Origin: Patiria miniata
Lineage: Eukaryota > Echinodermata > Asteroidea > Valvatida > Asterinidae
DNA: 64,000 nucleotides
Assembly (NCBI RefSeq): GCF_015706575.1
Contig: NW_024037072.1
Coordinates: 21,019,162-21,083,161 of the forward strand
Reading direction: 5' to 3'
The translations under genes and the position numbers were made by a program. Of this stretch, positions 23,099-35,061 are shown piece by piece (position 1 is the first letter of the stretch; each line of letters opens with the position of its first letter). A model generated the notes under the pieces. That model was given only the letters and a program-made list of their open reading frames with translations, was not told the DNA's origin and did no database searches.

Positions 23099-24703
23099 GA
23101 TCATTCATGCTAATAAAGCTGCTAGCCAGTGAGAATTTTTTTCGGTGAATGAGAATACCAGGGAGGCCTTTATGCAGCGCTGTGCAGTGAAGATTGCGGT
23201 GCGCCGATAAAATTTAATAGGCCGCCGGGCTAAATAAACATCGTAGATTCCCTGTACATGAAACCTGGAGGGAAGATTGCGCGAAATGCAAGGTCCCATT
23301 GTACAATTTGAGTTCCGTTTACACGTTTGTGAAAATTTCTAAACGGATTTGATTTTTTTTCCGTTTAAACGTTTACACGTGTAAACGTCACATTCTAAAG
23401 CCAAAGTAACGTTCTATTCTGGCTAACCCCAAATCCTTTTGAAAGGATATTAAACTACAACACTTTTCACAATATTTCTGAAAATTAAATAATCAGTTCT
23501 TTTATAAAAGCGCTTGCCACTTGAATAAGATATCTGCCAAATATAAAAGGAGATTGGAAGATGGTTGGGGTCAAATCAACTTGATCAGATCTAAGATGCA
23601 GCTACAGAGAAGATGTACCGTACATACCGGAAGTGTACAAGTTTACAAAATCGTAGTTGAGGGAACTTCTGCAGCAAATAATAACAAGAATGTTTACAAT
23701 TTCCGGATTTTTTAATTCTGAGCGAATTCACCTTTTCATTGATATACAGTAGGGCCTGTGTTAAGCTTTTTTTTAATGAAATTTGCCAAATAATGCATAA
23801 TTTGTAGGCCCTATGTGACAGCTTCAGTATTTTGTAAACAACCGAACCAAAAATTATATACAAGTAAATGTTTCTTGCCTAATAAAAAGAAAGCGCAGCA
23901 AAATAAATTGGTGCTTATTTTATTTGATTTGTTCTATCAAATTTCAGTGACTGAAGGCTGAATTTTTTAACTGATATCTGTAAAACTTTTAAAAACCAAA
24001 TTTTTAAAAACCATTGTTCATAATTATTACATTCAGCGCACAAATGCACATGTTGTATGTGGCATGTTTTGTATTCTAAAAATGAGATGCAATTTCATAG
24101 GTCCACACATGTTAAAACAGATGTGCCATGTTTAACTTGGGACGTTTACAATTTCACCTATTCATGGTAAATACACAAACAAGTCTGTACTGGATACAAT
24201 AAACTGAGTATTAGGCCTATAAGGTGTGGAATCCCCAGATTATCAAAGTTGATATCAACCACAAATATTTTGGCTTGTTGGTAGATTTACTTAATTGCGT
24301 AACATTATTGTGATAAAAATAAAATAAATACCCACAATATTGTGGCACCTGTTCTAGAATTGAGCAGATGCCGGATTGGTCTCTTCACAGATATTTAACA
24401 ACAGCTGCCATTGATGAAATTAACTGCAAAAACTCTTTTGGCCGGTGCCTGTATTTAATCACGTGCTTGAGTTCATGTACAGGGGCATGGACATCGGAAT
24501 CCTTTGAAACCAAATTTGCCATGAATTCACAAGAGAGGGACTTACTCATGCAGTAAGAAAAAAAAGTTGAGTAAGCAAGTGTGTGTGTTATTAGGAATTT
24601 AAAGCAATGTTTGCAAAGTGGATTCTGTGAGCGTGTGAGAAAAAGAAATCAGGCTTTTTCGGCTGGGACTACCGGTATCTGCTCACAACTCAATGCAGAC
24701 ACC
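23099..24703. other. Intronic DNA, no exon recognised
   Basis: It includes a local GTTTACACGTTT/AAACGTTTACACGTGTAAAC inverted cluster at 23310-23390. Otherwise it is AT-rich, with no supported features. Confidence 0.4.
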
Positions 24704-25218
24704 TTAAAGGGAATATACAGCATTTGCAAACATCGAAAAATAAAACTACCAAGTTTTTGCGAAATACCGTAATAGGAAATGACAGTCTAAAGCATCCTGT
24801 AAAATTATGGCACCTGGTATACTGTCATTTTCAAGAAAAGTGGTATTTTTGTATCAATTTCCAACGCTGATCGGCCGATCAGCGTTGGAAACAACTGGCT
24901 TTTTTTTCAAATACTGGCCCCAATTGACCATTGCACTTGTTTGCAATCGATTACAAACCTATGAACGGGTACGAGCCAGCTAGACTGGTTCCCTGACCTT
25001 ACAATTCCCGAATGTATGTAAACTGCTCTAATTCTTCTTATATGGAGTCAGGGAACCAGACTACAGGAAAATGATCGTTTTTCTTGGTTTTTATAGCATT
25101 TTCGAACCAAAAACCTCCAAAAAGTCAGTGTAACTATATTTGCTTTATATTTCCAACCCCCCAATTCCATCCATTTCTGAAAAATACAGCAAAAGCAAAT
25201 GATGTATATTCCCTTTAA
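24704..25218 (+). mobile_element. MITE, TTAAAGGGAATATAC family, intact copy
   Basis: The terminal repeats TTAAAGGGAATATACA (24704-24719) and TGTATATTCCCTTTAA (25203-25218) are exact inverses. TTAA at both ends could be a TTAA target duplication, but this cannot be told apart from the terminal repeat. The interior includes a 34-bp perfect palindrome at 24857-24890 centred on GATCGGCCGATC. About 515 bp, no coding capacity. Other copies lie at 29679-30234, 22915-23098 and 14304-14535. Confidence 0.88.
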
Positions 25219-25584
25219 AAACTGAACTAAGTTACAAATGGGGGTCAGCTGGCTGATTCAAATCCATGGTGCAAAGTTATGAATAATGGGAAATACACAT
25301 GTATGTAATTAATATTTACTAGTAAATGCCAGGAACCTGGGAAATCATTCAAATCATCCAGAGAGTTTACGATATGACAACTGTCCCAATTTGCTCAGTA
25401 ACCTCCATATTGAGGGACAAGCAGCCTACAAAATGTCTGTTCCTTAATTATCAAGGTGTACATGTATGCAATTTTTACTGATGAATTAACTTCAGTTAAA
25501 TTTAAGCCTGAAAGTTTAGCTTGAGGCGGTACATGCCTTGCTCTATGGTTACATACTATGCACCTTGAATATGTTGTGACATTG
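25219..25584. other. No feature recognised
   Basis: Short AT-rich stretch between two mobile elements. Confidence 0.4.
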
Positions 25585-26617
25585 CAGGGTTCTCCCCAGG
25601 ATTTTTTCAAACCTGTGGGGGAAGTTTTGTTGTGATTCACCAACCTGCGAAGCCATGGCGTGGGGTTCGGGGCCCGCTTAAGGGCCCCGAAAAATTTTGA
25701 ACTTTAGAGGCTCTCTGGTGCATTTTAGAGCAAATCTGGGGAGTTTTGAGGAAGATTTTCCCTTAAAATTTAGAGGAGATCATGTGATATTTTTTGTAAT
25801 TAAAAAAAAAATATATCAAAATTTTTAACTTAAAAAAAAAAATCAACATTTCAAAACCTGTGTTAAAACTTCCTGATCTAGAAAGTATGAATTATATTAA
25901 CAAGCAAGTTTCAAATTAAGAAATTAAGGTGAAGAAAAATATCACTTTTGCTTCCGATTACATGCCTTTCAAAATAGCGTCGGTAAGTCGGAAAAATTAT
26001 TTCGCCAATTTTTTGGGCTGCTGATTGAATCATGGAGGAATAAAAACACTTGATTGAAAGGAGCATATTGAACAAGGAATCATGTAGTTTTGTGCCTGGA
26101 TTATTTTCCTTTGCACCACGAAAATTATCAAGACTGACCATCAAAAGTGATTAAAACTTGCCTCACCTAATTAAAAATATATTTGAGGTAGTTGATTCCA
26201 CAATATGTTTAACGTACATCATGGCCCCTGGCGCCGTCAACATTCAGTCTGGCCGGCTGTACATCGCGCTGTGCTCACGGCGCAGCATCAGTGTGCATTA
26301 CTGAACTGTGTACGGCCCATCCCATGTGGCTGAAAATTTTGCACCACTGCTTCTAAGAAGCATGCTACGCGTACGATGTTTCACCATACGTTCGAGCTTT
26401 GCAATCTCGTCATTTTAATGGAAAATACATACACAGAAAATAGAGATCACGTTCTGTGAATTAATTTGCAGAAATTCTCTTTCTCCATCGATGTTTGTTT
26501 GGTGTTTTTACGATCCAACTTCGGCCGAAATCATCATGTATGCACGTACAAGGCAGTAGTCACTGGTTCCGGTCCTTCATCATAGCATTGATACTGTTAG
26601 CACGCGAAGGGAACCAG

Positions 26618-26626
26618 TGTACCATG
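26618..26626. repeat. 9-bp target-site duplication, left copy
   Basis: TGTACCATG, repeated exactly at 27379-27387. Confidence 0.9.
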
Positions 26627-27378
26627 TACTCCTAGAACTTTGAGGTTCCACGTAGTGGAGCCTCATAGGTTCAGAACCCCGCAAAATTGTTGTCAGCACA
26701 AAACACTAATTCAGTACAAAAACGTCCATCCCAACCAAGCCGTTTCCCACAGAACCGCTGCACAGTTTGCCCCTAAACTCCGTACAATACCTCATGACAT
26801 ACTCACGCTATGTGCACCCAACAAACATCGGTGGATTCTGTCGTTTTTTTTTGCAAAAATGATGGAAAATATGCCCTTTCCGCACTGAGCCAACCTGACA
26901 CTTGAAATTTGCACGCGCGCAGAATGATCGCAGTCATTTTTGGTCCGATCGCTCGGAGCGCGCCGCGGGGGGTATGGTGTAGGAGCGGAACGATAGTATG
27001 CGCATGCGTACAAGTGCGAGTACGTACCCCCCGCGGCGCGCTCCGGGCTAGCTAGCTATCGAACCCGAATATGACTGCGATCATTTTGCGCGCGTGCAAA
27101 TTTCAAGTGTCAGGTTGGCTCAGTGCGGAAAAGGCATATTTTCCATCATTTTGCCGAAAAACCGACAGAATCCACCGATGTTTGTTGGTGCACATAACGT
27201 GAGAATGTCATGAGGTATTGTACGGAGTTTAGGGGCAAACTGTGCAGCGGTACTGTGGGAAACGGCTTGGTTGGGATGGACGTTTTTGTACTTAATTAGT
27301 GTTTTGTGCCGACAACAATTTTGCGGGGTTCTGAACCTATGGGGCTCCACTACGTGGAGCCTCATAGTTCTAGGAGTA
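26627..27378. mobile_element. Mutator-like foldback (long-TIR) element
   Basis: Two arms of about 355 bp (26627 to about 26983 and about 27017-27378) are reverse complements, almost meeting at a short centre around GTAGGAGCGGAACGATA. Outer ends are TACTCCTAGAAC and GTTCTAGGAGTA. An exact 9-bp duplication (TGTACCATG) flanks the element. Very long terminal repeats with a 9-bp duplication are typical of Mutator-like (MULE) elements, so that superfamily is my inference. No coding capacity. A partial relative lies at 10945-11322. Confidence 0.88.
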
Positions 27379-27387
27379 TGTACCATG
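27379..27387. repeat. 9-bp target-site duplication, right copy
   Basis: TGTACCATG, identical to 26618-26626. Confidence 0.9.
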
Positions 27388-27682
27388 CTGAATGCGCTAA
27401 TATATAGCTGGGTGCTGGCGGTCGTCGCGAAAGACCCGTCATCGTGTGCATTTTGATCACACATGCAGCATCAGAAATACGGGATTTTTGTCAAGATTTT
27501 GAATGTCAAGATGAAATAATGGCGTATGAAACGATAATGTTGTGCATTTTAATGGCTTGTGTAATAAATTATATTGTGCGTATCGGGGGCTGAAAAATGT
27601 GATCGGCATTTTTGTCGGCGTATCGGGCCACAATTCCAGCGTATCGGGCCGATACGCACGTTTGTACGTGGGGAGAACCCTG

Positions 27683-29468
27683 CATTGTATACAACGTACG
27701 TACTGGTACATGTACTAAAAGACATCCACCGGTATAATGTTAGCAGGGTGCCCACAAATCAGGCAATGTACACCCACCGGATATCCCTATCACTAAAAGT
27801 ACCAGCAATATACGGGTAGGATTTCAATGGTCCAGTAATTTTGGCTTCAATTAGACATAAAAAAAATATTTGTTTTTAAATCACTCACCATACATGTACA
27901 TGTACAGGGTCTGAGGTGTAGGCTAGGCCCCTAAGGTAGCCTTTGTAGGGGGACCTTTTTGGTCAATGGGCATCCCTTTTTAATTCAGAATTTATAATGA
28001 GAATCATGGACATAAAAGGGACATAAAAGGGACATAAAAGGGACAACCAGGGGGCATGGACTTCGTGGAAGTGTGTAACAGTTTTAGTTACTAACAATAG
28101 GGTACTTTATAAGGTGTACGTGCACACACACATGTACCGTATATGTAATGTATGCACACTGATACTGTAAGCGGAAAATAGCCAACATCTGCTAGCCAGC
28201 CAACAACCCAGTCAGCAAGCCTTATGGAGGGAATTCAAGCTTATATTGTAATGTTTCATGGTAAATGTAAGTGGAGGTTAACCACTGAATGGTCTCCATT
28301 ACATTTAGGCCTATAAATAAAATAAAATAGATTTAAAAAGTAAACGTTTAATCACTTCAAACAAATTCAGGAATAGCTTAAGTAATTTTTCACTGTATGA
28401 ATTTCCTTACAAACCCTAGAGAGTTAAAGATAGTTATAAAGAATTACCAAAAGGACTACAATAGGGCCTATGTCTTAGAGTCAAAAACCAACATTTTAAG
28501 CACGACTCTCATTTTCCTTGATGATGGCAACAAAATTTTCTTCCAAAGAAAGTATGCAATCTCAAAATAATGTCGGTTTTTGGACTGCACTTTTTTTAAT
28601 GTGTTTTGTTTTTATGCCTAGACCCTTCCCTCAACAGGTAATGCTTTCCATTTCTGCAAATTTTACCATTCTTCCCAAAATGCCTTAAACATGTGTCAAC
28701 TGGCAAACTATAAAAAAAAGCTTTACTAAATGAGCTTTGATCATGAACTGGAAAAAGAAACTTTCCTACAAGAAAATCAGCAAAGAGAATGAAGAGATAC
28801 ATTGTACGACTTTGTCAATGAGCAATGTACATAGAATTTTTTGGACAGTACATGTACTTATTCCAAGTGGAAAGGTTTTTTTTTCCTAGAGACACATGTA
28901 CTGCAAATTGTTTTTCCTTCTCTCCCTTGTTTGATTTTGGAACTTGGTATTCCTCCCTCTACAAATATACACTTTTATTGTTAAAATACTTTTTAGATGA
29001 TCTGATTTTTTACTTGTTCTTCTCAAAAACTGTGATAGATTATTAGGATATATTAAATACATACTGTATGTATGTAAAAGTAATGCGCATGCCAAGTTTG
29101 TGCAGCCATACATGGAATAACATGTACATGTGTACTGCCTGCTCTGTCATCTTCTGCACTAGTGAGTGTAATATGTTTTGCAACGTACCAATATTTCCCA
29201 TAGTAAAGGTATTAATGTATCATTCATGCAGATCTGCTCCCACCAAGGCCGAACCAAACCAGGGCTCTATATCATAAAGCTGCAACACAGCAGAAAATAC
29301 TGCTTACTAAATTCATGTGACCAGCCCCAAAAAACAGCAGAAAACCAGGGAACAGCAGTTTTATCGCGTACAACATTACGGTCAGGTACCCTGTTTTGGC
29401 TAAGCATATTATTCCAGTCTCCAGCACAATTCAGATTTTGAGCGGCTCTTTGAAATCTCCCCCCTCCC
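27683..29468. other. Intronic DNA; three-copy 11-bp tandem repeat at 28009-28043
   Basis: GACATAAAAGG is repeated three times in tandem at 28009-28043. ACATGTACATGTACA occurs near 27893. No exon was recognised. Confidence 0.5.
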
Positions 29469-29569
29469 CCTGTTAGCGCAAAGGCAATTGTCATGCTCAG
29501 TGATCCGGGGGGGGGGGGGGGGGGGGGGGGTTGTGTTGTGAGCATGAGAATTGCCTTTGCGCTAACAGG
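29469..29569. repeat. Hairpin with 31-bp arms around a run of 24 G
   Basis: Arm 29469-29499 (CCTGTTAGCGCAAAGGCAAT...CTCA) and arm 29539-29569 are reverse complements with one mismatch. The loop holds 24 consecutive G (29507-29530). The combination could form a stem with a G-quadruplex-prone loop. The tract length may be an assembly approximation. Confidence 0.9.
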
Positions 29570-29678
29570 ATTACAGCGGCAGCCCTGGTGACATGTTTGA
29601 TTACCACATGAGGCAGAAGGGGGCAAAAAAAGTATTTTGTTAAAAAAAAAATGGATCTGTTTCTTTGCTCTATGGTAT

Positions 29679-30234
29679 TCAAAGGGATATATGGACCATA
29701 ATTTGCAAATGTCAAAAAACAAAAGTACCGAATTCGCATGACATCCCTTACTGGGCTGTTAGTGAATGACAGTAAAGCATCCTGTAAAATCATGGCACCT
29801 GGTGTGCTGTCATTTTCAAGAAAAGTGTTATTTTTGTAACGATTTCCAATGCTGGTCAGCCGACCAGCGTTGGGAAAAAAATGGTAATTTTCAAATACTG
29901 CCCCCAATTTACCATATTTAGTTCTAGTCCGCATTTGGTTTGCAATGGATTACACACAGTGTCAGTACACCTATGAACAGGTACAAGCCAGCTAGACTAG
30001 TTTCCTGACCTTCAAATCCCCCCATGTCTATAAATTGCTCTGTTTCATCTTAAATGGGGCCAGGGAACCAGCCTACAGAAACCTGATTGTTTTTCTTGGT
30101 TTTCCGGCATCTATGAACACAAAACATCAAACCAGTCAGGGTAACAATATTTGCTATAAAATATTACCCCCCCCCCCCAATCCATCCATTTCTGACAATT
30201 ATTTGCAAATTCGAATGTTGTATATTCCCTTTAA
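29679..30234 (+). mobile_element. MITE, TTAAAGGGAATATAC family, full-length diverged copy
   Basis: It is collinear with 24704-25218 from AAAGGGATATAT to TATATTCCCTTTAA, including GCACCTGGTGTGCTGTCATT, an imperfect version of the central palindrome (TTCCAATGCTGGTC..GACCAGCGTTGG), GCCAGCTAGACTAG and CCATCCATTTCTGA. A C-tract lies at about 30168-30179. Confidence 0.82.
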
Positions 30235-31795
30235 ACACAGCCAAATTTCTTTAGAAAACAAGTGATTGATCAGTTACAGATGTCATAGCATGATGTTGAT
30301 ATGACGTTATTATTAATCCAGCTTGAAACTTGATATATTTTACTTTAAGTAGAATGTCTGGGTGATAGATTGGTTCGCTCAGGGTAAACATGTACAATGT
30401 AGGCAACCTGTTACATGTACGTGTACAGCAGGATCTCAGTAATGATTTTTATGTTCAACCTTTAAAGATGCTGAAATACCCCAGTACCATGCTCATCTCA
30501 TGATCAAAAGCACCCAGGCCCTGTGTAACTATTAATAAACACAAATGTACACAGTACACATGTTGTATGCATATGACAGGTTTGTTCATTAACTTCTTAC
30601 CAGACACAGTCTACCTAATCACAAGTGCATTAAGGTGTATTAATCAGCTGATTGAATTCTACACATGGTGTTACAACAAGGCTGAATCATTTGCTTCACA
30701 AGCTTGCTAGTGTTATTCCACACACTGTGTGCACAATGTACATGTACATACTGTGTGTCCTTGTCAATGAACTGAACAAACAATACACTAGATTTCAAAG
30801 TATACATTATGGAAAAAATGGTAGCTTGGTTATCTCAAACAAATTGTGTACACTGTTACTACACACAGTATTTCACAATGTACCAGTAAGCCCTTGTGGA
30901 AGTGTCAATAGTAATCACAATGTGAAAACAATTTTCACATAAATTTTGATGAGGATTAAGCATATGAGCCACATTTAATTTTATTTTTTAAATGGCCAGA
31001 GTGTGCACTAAAGGTACTTTTGTAAAGTCCCCATTACTCATAATCAATGGCATATCAAGTGGGATAGCCAGTACTACCATAAAGAAAGGCAAAACAATGA
31101 TATGTTGCCTTTTGTAGGAAAAAGCGCCCGCAATTCACAACTTTTACTCAACAGGCACCCTCACCCTATTCTGAAAATTTGGGACTCTCAGTCTTAATAC
31201 TGTGTATGAGAGTGCAAAACATGCAACACAAGAAAATAGACTGGCACACTGTAACCAGTCCAACACCCTTTTAATTAATAAGTACTGTATTGATCAACTG
31301 TGTCAAAATAAACATCTGGTACAGGTCTGTATTTCTTCACATCTCTCCATAGTCTGCCACCAGACTATTAGTACTGAAGAGGTCTTTTCAAATAGTTGGA
31401 CATATACATGTACATGTACCTCTCTAGTCTTAGGCTTCAAATTGAAATAACTTGGCTTCTCTCAGGAGCAAAAAATAGAAGGGGAAAAGTCTCCTTCCAA
31501 AATTTAATTGAGCATTCTCGAGACGTCAAACTTGGCATGTAAAAAACTGAGGACCTTGTCTTTGCCTCAAAAAAAATTTGGAAAATCTTGTCTGCCAAGA
31601 GTGAGAAAAATTGGCCTGAATTTGCTTTGCATGTTTTTCGGCACTCAAGGACCCAGTCTGCCCTAACCCTTTTCTAAACCTTTTATGGGACAAAATTTGG
31701 GGTGCCAAAAATACATACTGGTACTAGACACACCACTGGTTAGTAAACTACGTTGATATTAATTTTAACTTCAAAAAAATTCTAGTTTGACTCAC
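30235..31795. other. First-intron DNA next to the first coding exon
   Basis: On the minus strand this begins right after the GTGAGT donor at 31790-31795. No further exon or mobile element with definable ends was recognised. ATACATGTACATGTACC near 31404 is the usual palindromic microsatellite. Confidence 0.45.
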
Positions 31796-32564
31796 CTGAA
31801 TCAACAATGGTGTCTTGAAGCAAGACTACAAGCTCAGGATGTCTCTCCACATGGCCATTCTCAACAGAGGCCAACTTCAGTATAGACTCCACACCAGCTG
31901 CCAAATCGGCCCACACCAACAGGCCGTAATTGAGCAGCGGCTCCTCAAGCCAAGACTTGAAGATGCTGGGGTCGACGTCAAAAGACACTGTCGCGCCGCT
32001 CTGGCAACTGCTGTAGTCTATAGTGACGTCTTTCTGAATGAAGGGAGCGGTAGCATCCCGGCCAGTTGTATCAACCCCGCTGACCCACCACACACCACCT
32101 TCCACATTTCTGACGGATGAAGTTACGTAGGTCTGGTCCCACGGCAGAAGAAGTTTTGATATCTTAAGCACTCCCCTGAAGACACTGGTTGTAACATCGG
32201 CAATTGAGTAGTCCGCCACATTCACGCATGATAATCTGAGAGTGACGTTACTGATAACAGAGCGGTTTAAGTTGGGGAAGCTACTCTCCGCTCCCCATGC
32301 GCTGCTCCGCAGAAATTCATCGGGGTCGAACTTCAGTAGGATTCGGCTGTCTCGTCCGTCGTATCGGTGGCCGACTTCTAGATAGTCTTTCTGGAAGAGT
32401 GAAGGGTTGTTCATGTCCCCGTGAATATATGTGTCTTGTGTGGGGGCCAAGCAGTAGGTCCGCTCGTGATAAACCAACGCCGAGGACTTCAGTGTCAGCA
32501 ATAATGCCAGGACAACTTGGGGATATGGATACTGCATGTTGACACGAACGATTCCTCGTGGCAT
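31796..32564 (-). CDS. First coding exon: signal peptide plus DNRLRE-type domain
   Basis: It opens at ATG 32564 and runs 256 codons plus one base to a GTGAGT donor. A second in-frame ATG at 32537 begins MQYPYPQVVLALLLTLKSSA, a cleaner signal peptide, and may be the real start. From about residue 43 it reads DTYIHGD, YLEVGHRYDGRDSRILLKFD, ISNVTLRL, PWDQTYVTSS, VSFDVDPSIFKSWL, NYGLLVWA and finally PELVVLLQD. That is the order expected of a DNRLRE (disaggregatase-related, CBM96-like) beta-sandwich, a domain common in bacterial secreted proteins and probably carbohydrate- or surface-binding. N-glycosylation sequons are at about Asn100 and Asn106. The exon ends in phase 1 and its last G joins GA of 13851-13964 as Gly. 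A minus-strand acceptor-like CTTTGGACAG just above 32641 suggests a spliced 5' UTR. The product should be secreted or a type I membrane protein with LDLa and MAM modules. I know no named orthologue. Confidence 0.88.
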
Positions 32565-33352
32565 TGTGGACTCTGTATATTCTTCACTTCAACTCCATTA
32601 AAAATAGTGTAAACAGAATGCTAAAGACCGGAACAAAACCACTGTCCAAAGAAAAATCAACTAAGATGAGTCGGTGCCAAAAGTTGCTTTTGTCCAGTTA
32701 ATGACCGTAAATTTTGGCAGCGAGCAGCATGTTGCATGACATCAGTACTGGGAAGCAGTCTGGGAAGACTCCAGTGTTTAGGAAATCCTCCTCGCAAGAC
32801 GTGGAACAACACACAGCCAATCTACTCTAAGAACACCAGTCAACACTGGTTTGCAATTGGCACGATTGCGGTCAAGCTCCAGTCAAGTACTGACAGCCCC
32901 CGTCCACTGCCAACAGCCTTTTCATGATTGCGGTACGCCCCAAGCCGTATACAACTTCCCTTGTCGGTGTGGCTAAGTCAAACCACTAGGCAAGGGAGCT
33001 GGGGGCAATTCCGTGGTGTGATGTCACACATCTGCCGATACATAATGAAGTGGAGAGATGCTGGGAGCTCAACAGCTGATATCATCTGCATTATGAAACA
33101 CATCCTGTCTGCACTGTTATTAAGTCTTGCCATTGCATACTGTGCGCACTGCAAGAAAAACAAAAAACAAAATTGCAATTCGTACGCCCAGGGATCGTGA
33201 GAATGGCAAACAGGACAATTCTTTCTAACAAGAAATTCTAAATTGGAGTCTGGAATTACAAAATGTATCTAGAGAGCTTGCCCAGAGCTGCCTCAATGTG
33301 AACACATTTTTTTAATCTAAATTCTGTGACACTAAAAATGTCTTCTCAAGCG
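32565..33352. other. 5' flank or UTR and upstream DNA of the mosaic gene
   Basis: On the minus strand, up to 32641 this could be 5' UTR after an acceptor (GATTTTTCTTTGGACAG). The remainder to 33352 has open frames on both strands but no recognised product. Confidence 0.35.
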
Positions 33353-33733
33353 TAAGGCAAAAAAAAAAAATATTTGGTCTCTGGTCAGACCAAAGTTCCG
33401 GAATTGACGCAGGGACGCGGCTTTTGGGGTTTTTTTTTTTTTTTTTCTTCAAGCTTGGATTGTACAGACAAGGTGGGGTACTATTTTGCTTTTTTGGTGT
33501 CCTCATGTACATTGGTGTCCTCCATAATATGCTTTGGTGCTCTCGATCATTTGCCTTGGTGCAATTTCCCATTCCTTGGTGCTCTTTGGTAAAAAAATTG
33601 AGGAGGTGCGGCAATAGAGGGACGCTGTTGGAGCTACAGGGGAACATTTTGAGAAAAAAAAAAGATTGACGCGCATGATTAAAATCGACGCGCGCGCTGA
33701 CCAGAGACCGACTTTTTTTCTTTTTTGGCCTAA
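33353..33733. mobile_element. MITE, TAAGGCC family, copy B
   Basis: The ends TAAGGC-A(n)-TATTTGGTCTCTGGTCAG and its inverse CTGACCAGAGACCGAC-T(n)-GGCCTAA bracket a core with GACGCAGGGACGCGG, a T-run, GATTGTACAGACAAGGTGGG and repeated TTGGTGTCCTC/TTGGTGC words. It is the same element as 56392-56745, in opposite orientation. About 380 bp, no coding capacity. Confidence 0.85.
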
Positions 33734-34084
33734 CACAGAGGAACATAAAATATAGACCTGTCCTGATTGAGAGCACTTTGTCTACTAGAGGCATGAGAAT
33801 GAATTTCAATGAAAAGAAAACAGGAAACTTATGGAAAAACAGGAAAAAGATGTGAGATCAGGCAAAAAAGCCACAAAACAGGCTCAAAATAAATAAAAAC
33901 ACGGAAATTTGGGCAAAAAAAACAAAAACAGGAATTCTTGTTTAAACAGAAGATTCTCATGCCTGATACTACATGTGTAATTCTTCATTGCATTTGAAGT
34001 ACTTGTGCATTTTTAATCTGCAATGCCGATTACAGCTAGCAGTAGAAATTTGTCATCCGTGAGTGATGATTGATTTGTATCCCT

Positions 34085-34275
34085 TTCAGTGGGGGAGGGG
34101 GTGCCTAGTGCTCGTGACTCAAAGGGTCAGCAGTTCGAATCCAGCTGCAGGCTGCTGGCCATAAAATTATGTTGTGATCTTGAGCAAGCCACTTCACCCG
34201 AAATTGCTCCACCCAGGAGCATAAATGGGTACAGGCATTAGCTGGGGAGTAACCTGCGATGGATCGCAATGGGGG
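34085..34275 (+). mobile_element. tRNA-derived SINE
   Basis: The B-box-like AGTTCGAATCC at about 34132 follows a weak tRNA-like head. The body GATCTTGAGCAAGCCACTTC, CCCGAAATTGCTCC and AGCATAAATGGGTACAG is the widely conserved central or tail segment of deuterostome tRNA-SINEs (CTTGGGCAAGGCACTT-type). The 3' end is unclear and lies near ACCTGCGATGGATCGCAATG. Confidence 0.7.
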
Positions 34276-35061
34276 AATGGAAATATTCTCAGTCGTTTCA
34301 TCAGGCGCGGTTCTAGAGCCAATATTTTTGGGGGGCTAGCAAGGTGGATCCAGAATTTTTTCAGGGAGGCGTGCTGAAATGTAGACCGGTTATTGTCTTC
34401 GGACACTTACGCCTCTGAAAATCAATAAGGTGGGGGGGGGGGGGTGGGTCCTGCCATATTTTCAATGGGGAGCGCTGATAAAGTCCTACAATCAGGCACA
34501 CTATATTAACTAAAAGTGCACAAATGCACCCTTCTCATTTAGGGGGAGACCGTTCCCATGTACCTCAAATTGTTACATTTTGCTAGTGCATTCTTTTTTA
34601 TTGAATCTATTTTGGGGGGGGGGGCTAGACAAAATTTTGGGGGAGCCCCCCCCCCCCCCCAAAAAATTAGCGTTTCATTCCAAAGTTCGTAGAAATAGCA
34701 ACATCGTTTTTTAGAAGAATTTGTAGACATATCCAAAAAATTTGAGGCAACTTTTGTCTCTATTTGATCATAAAAAATCCTTAAAAAGAATGAATTTTAG
34801 ACAGTGAGTGGTCAACAATTAGAAGTTGGAGAACACTTTATGATTATTTAACATATGGGGCCTTACACCGAGAGTATCGTACCAGATGGATGTATGAACC
34901 TTACATTTGACAAAGACAGCCACCAACAGACCACATTTCAAAGTGTGACACTTAATTTACTAAATTAACTTTTATTGACACAACTGATAATTCGTACATG
35001 TATGTGTTCAGTTTCTAGGAAGTGTTTTAGGCACAATAAAGGCACAATACTTGTGACAATT
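34276..35061. other. Decayed repeat DNA with G and C tracts
   Basis: Homopolymer G tracts lie at about 34431-34444 and 34614-34623, and a C tract at about 34647-34660. TTGGGGGGGCTAG..GGATCCAGAATTTTTTCAG resembles the termini of the GGCGGATCCAG hAT-type element at 48715. Two ends could not be matched. Confidence 0.4.

Larger units (their letters stand above)
25585..27682. mobile_element. Composite hAT-like element, about 2.1 kb, enclosing a Mutator-like foldback
   Basis: CAGGGTTCTCCCCAGG at the left and TGGGGAGAACCCTG at the right are inverted ends of the CAGGGTTCT type, like the 16171 element. Next to the left end (about 25657-25760) is the same GC-rich module (GGGGCCCGCTTAAGGGCCCC). At the right end a CGTATCGGGCC word is repeated. 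CATTG flanks both sides, but an 8-bp duplication does not align, so the boundary or integrity is less certain than for 16171-17761. A 752-bp foldback sits inside. No transposase was found. Confidence 0.65.
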
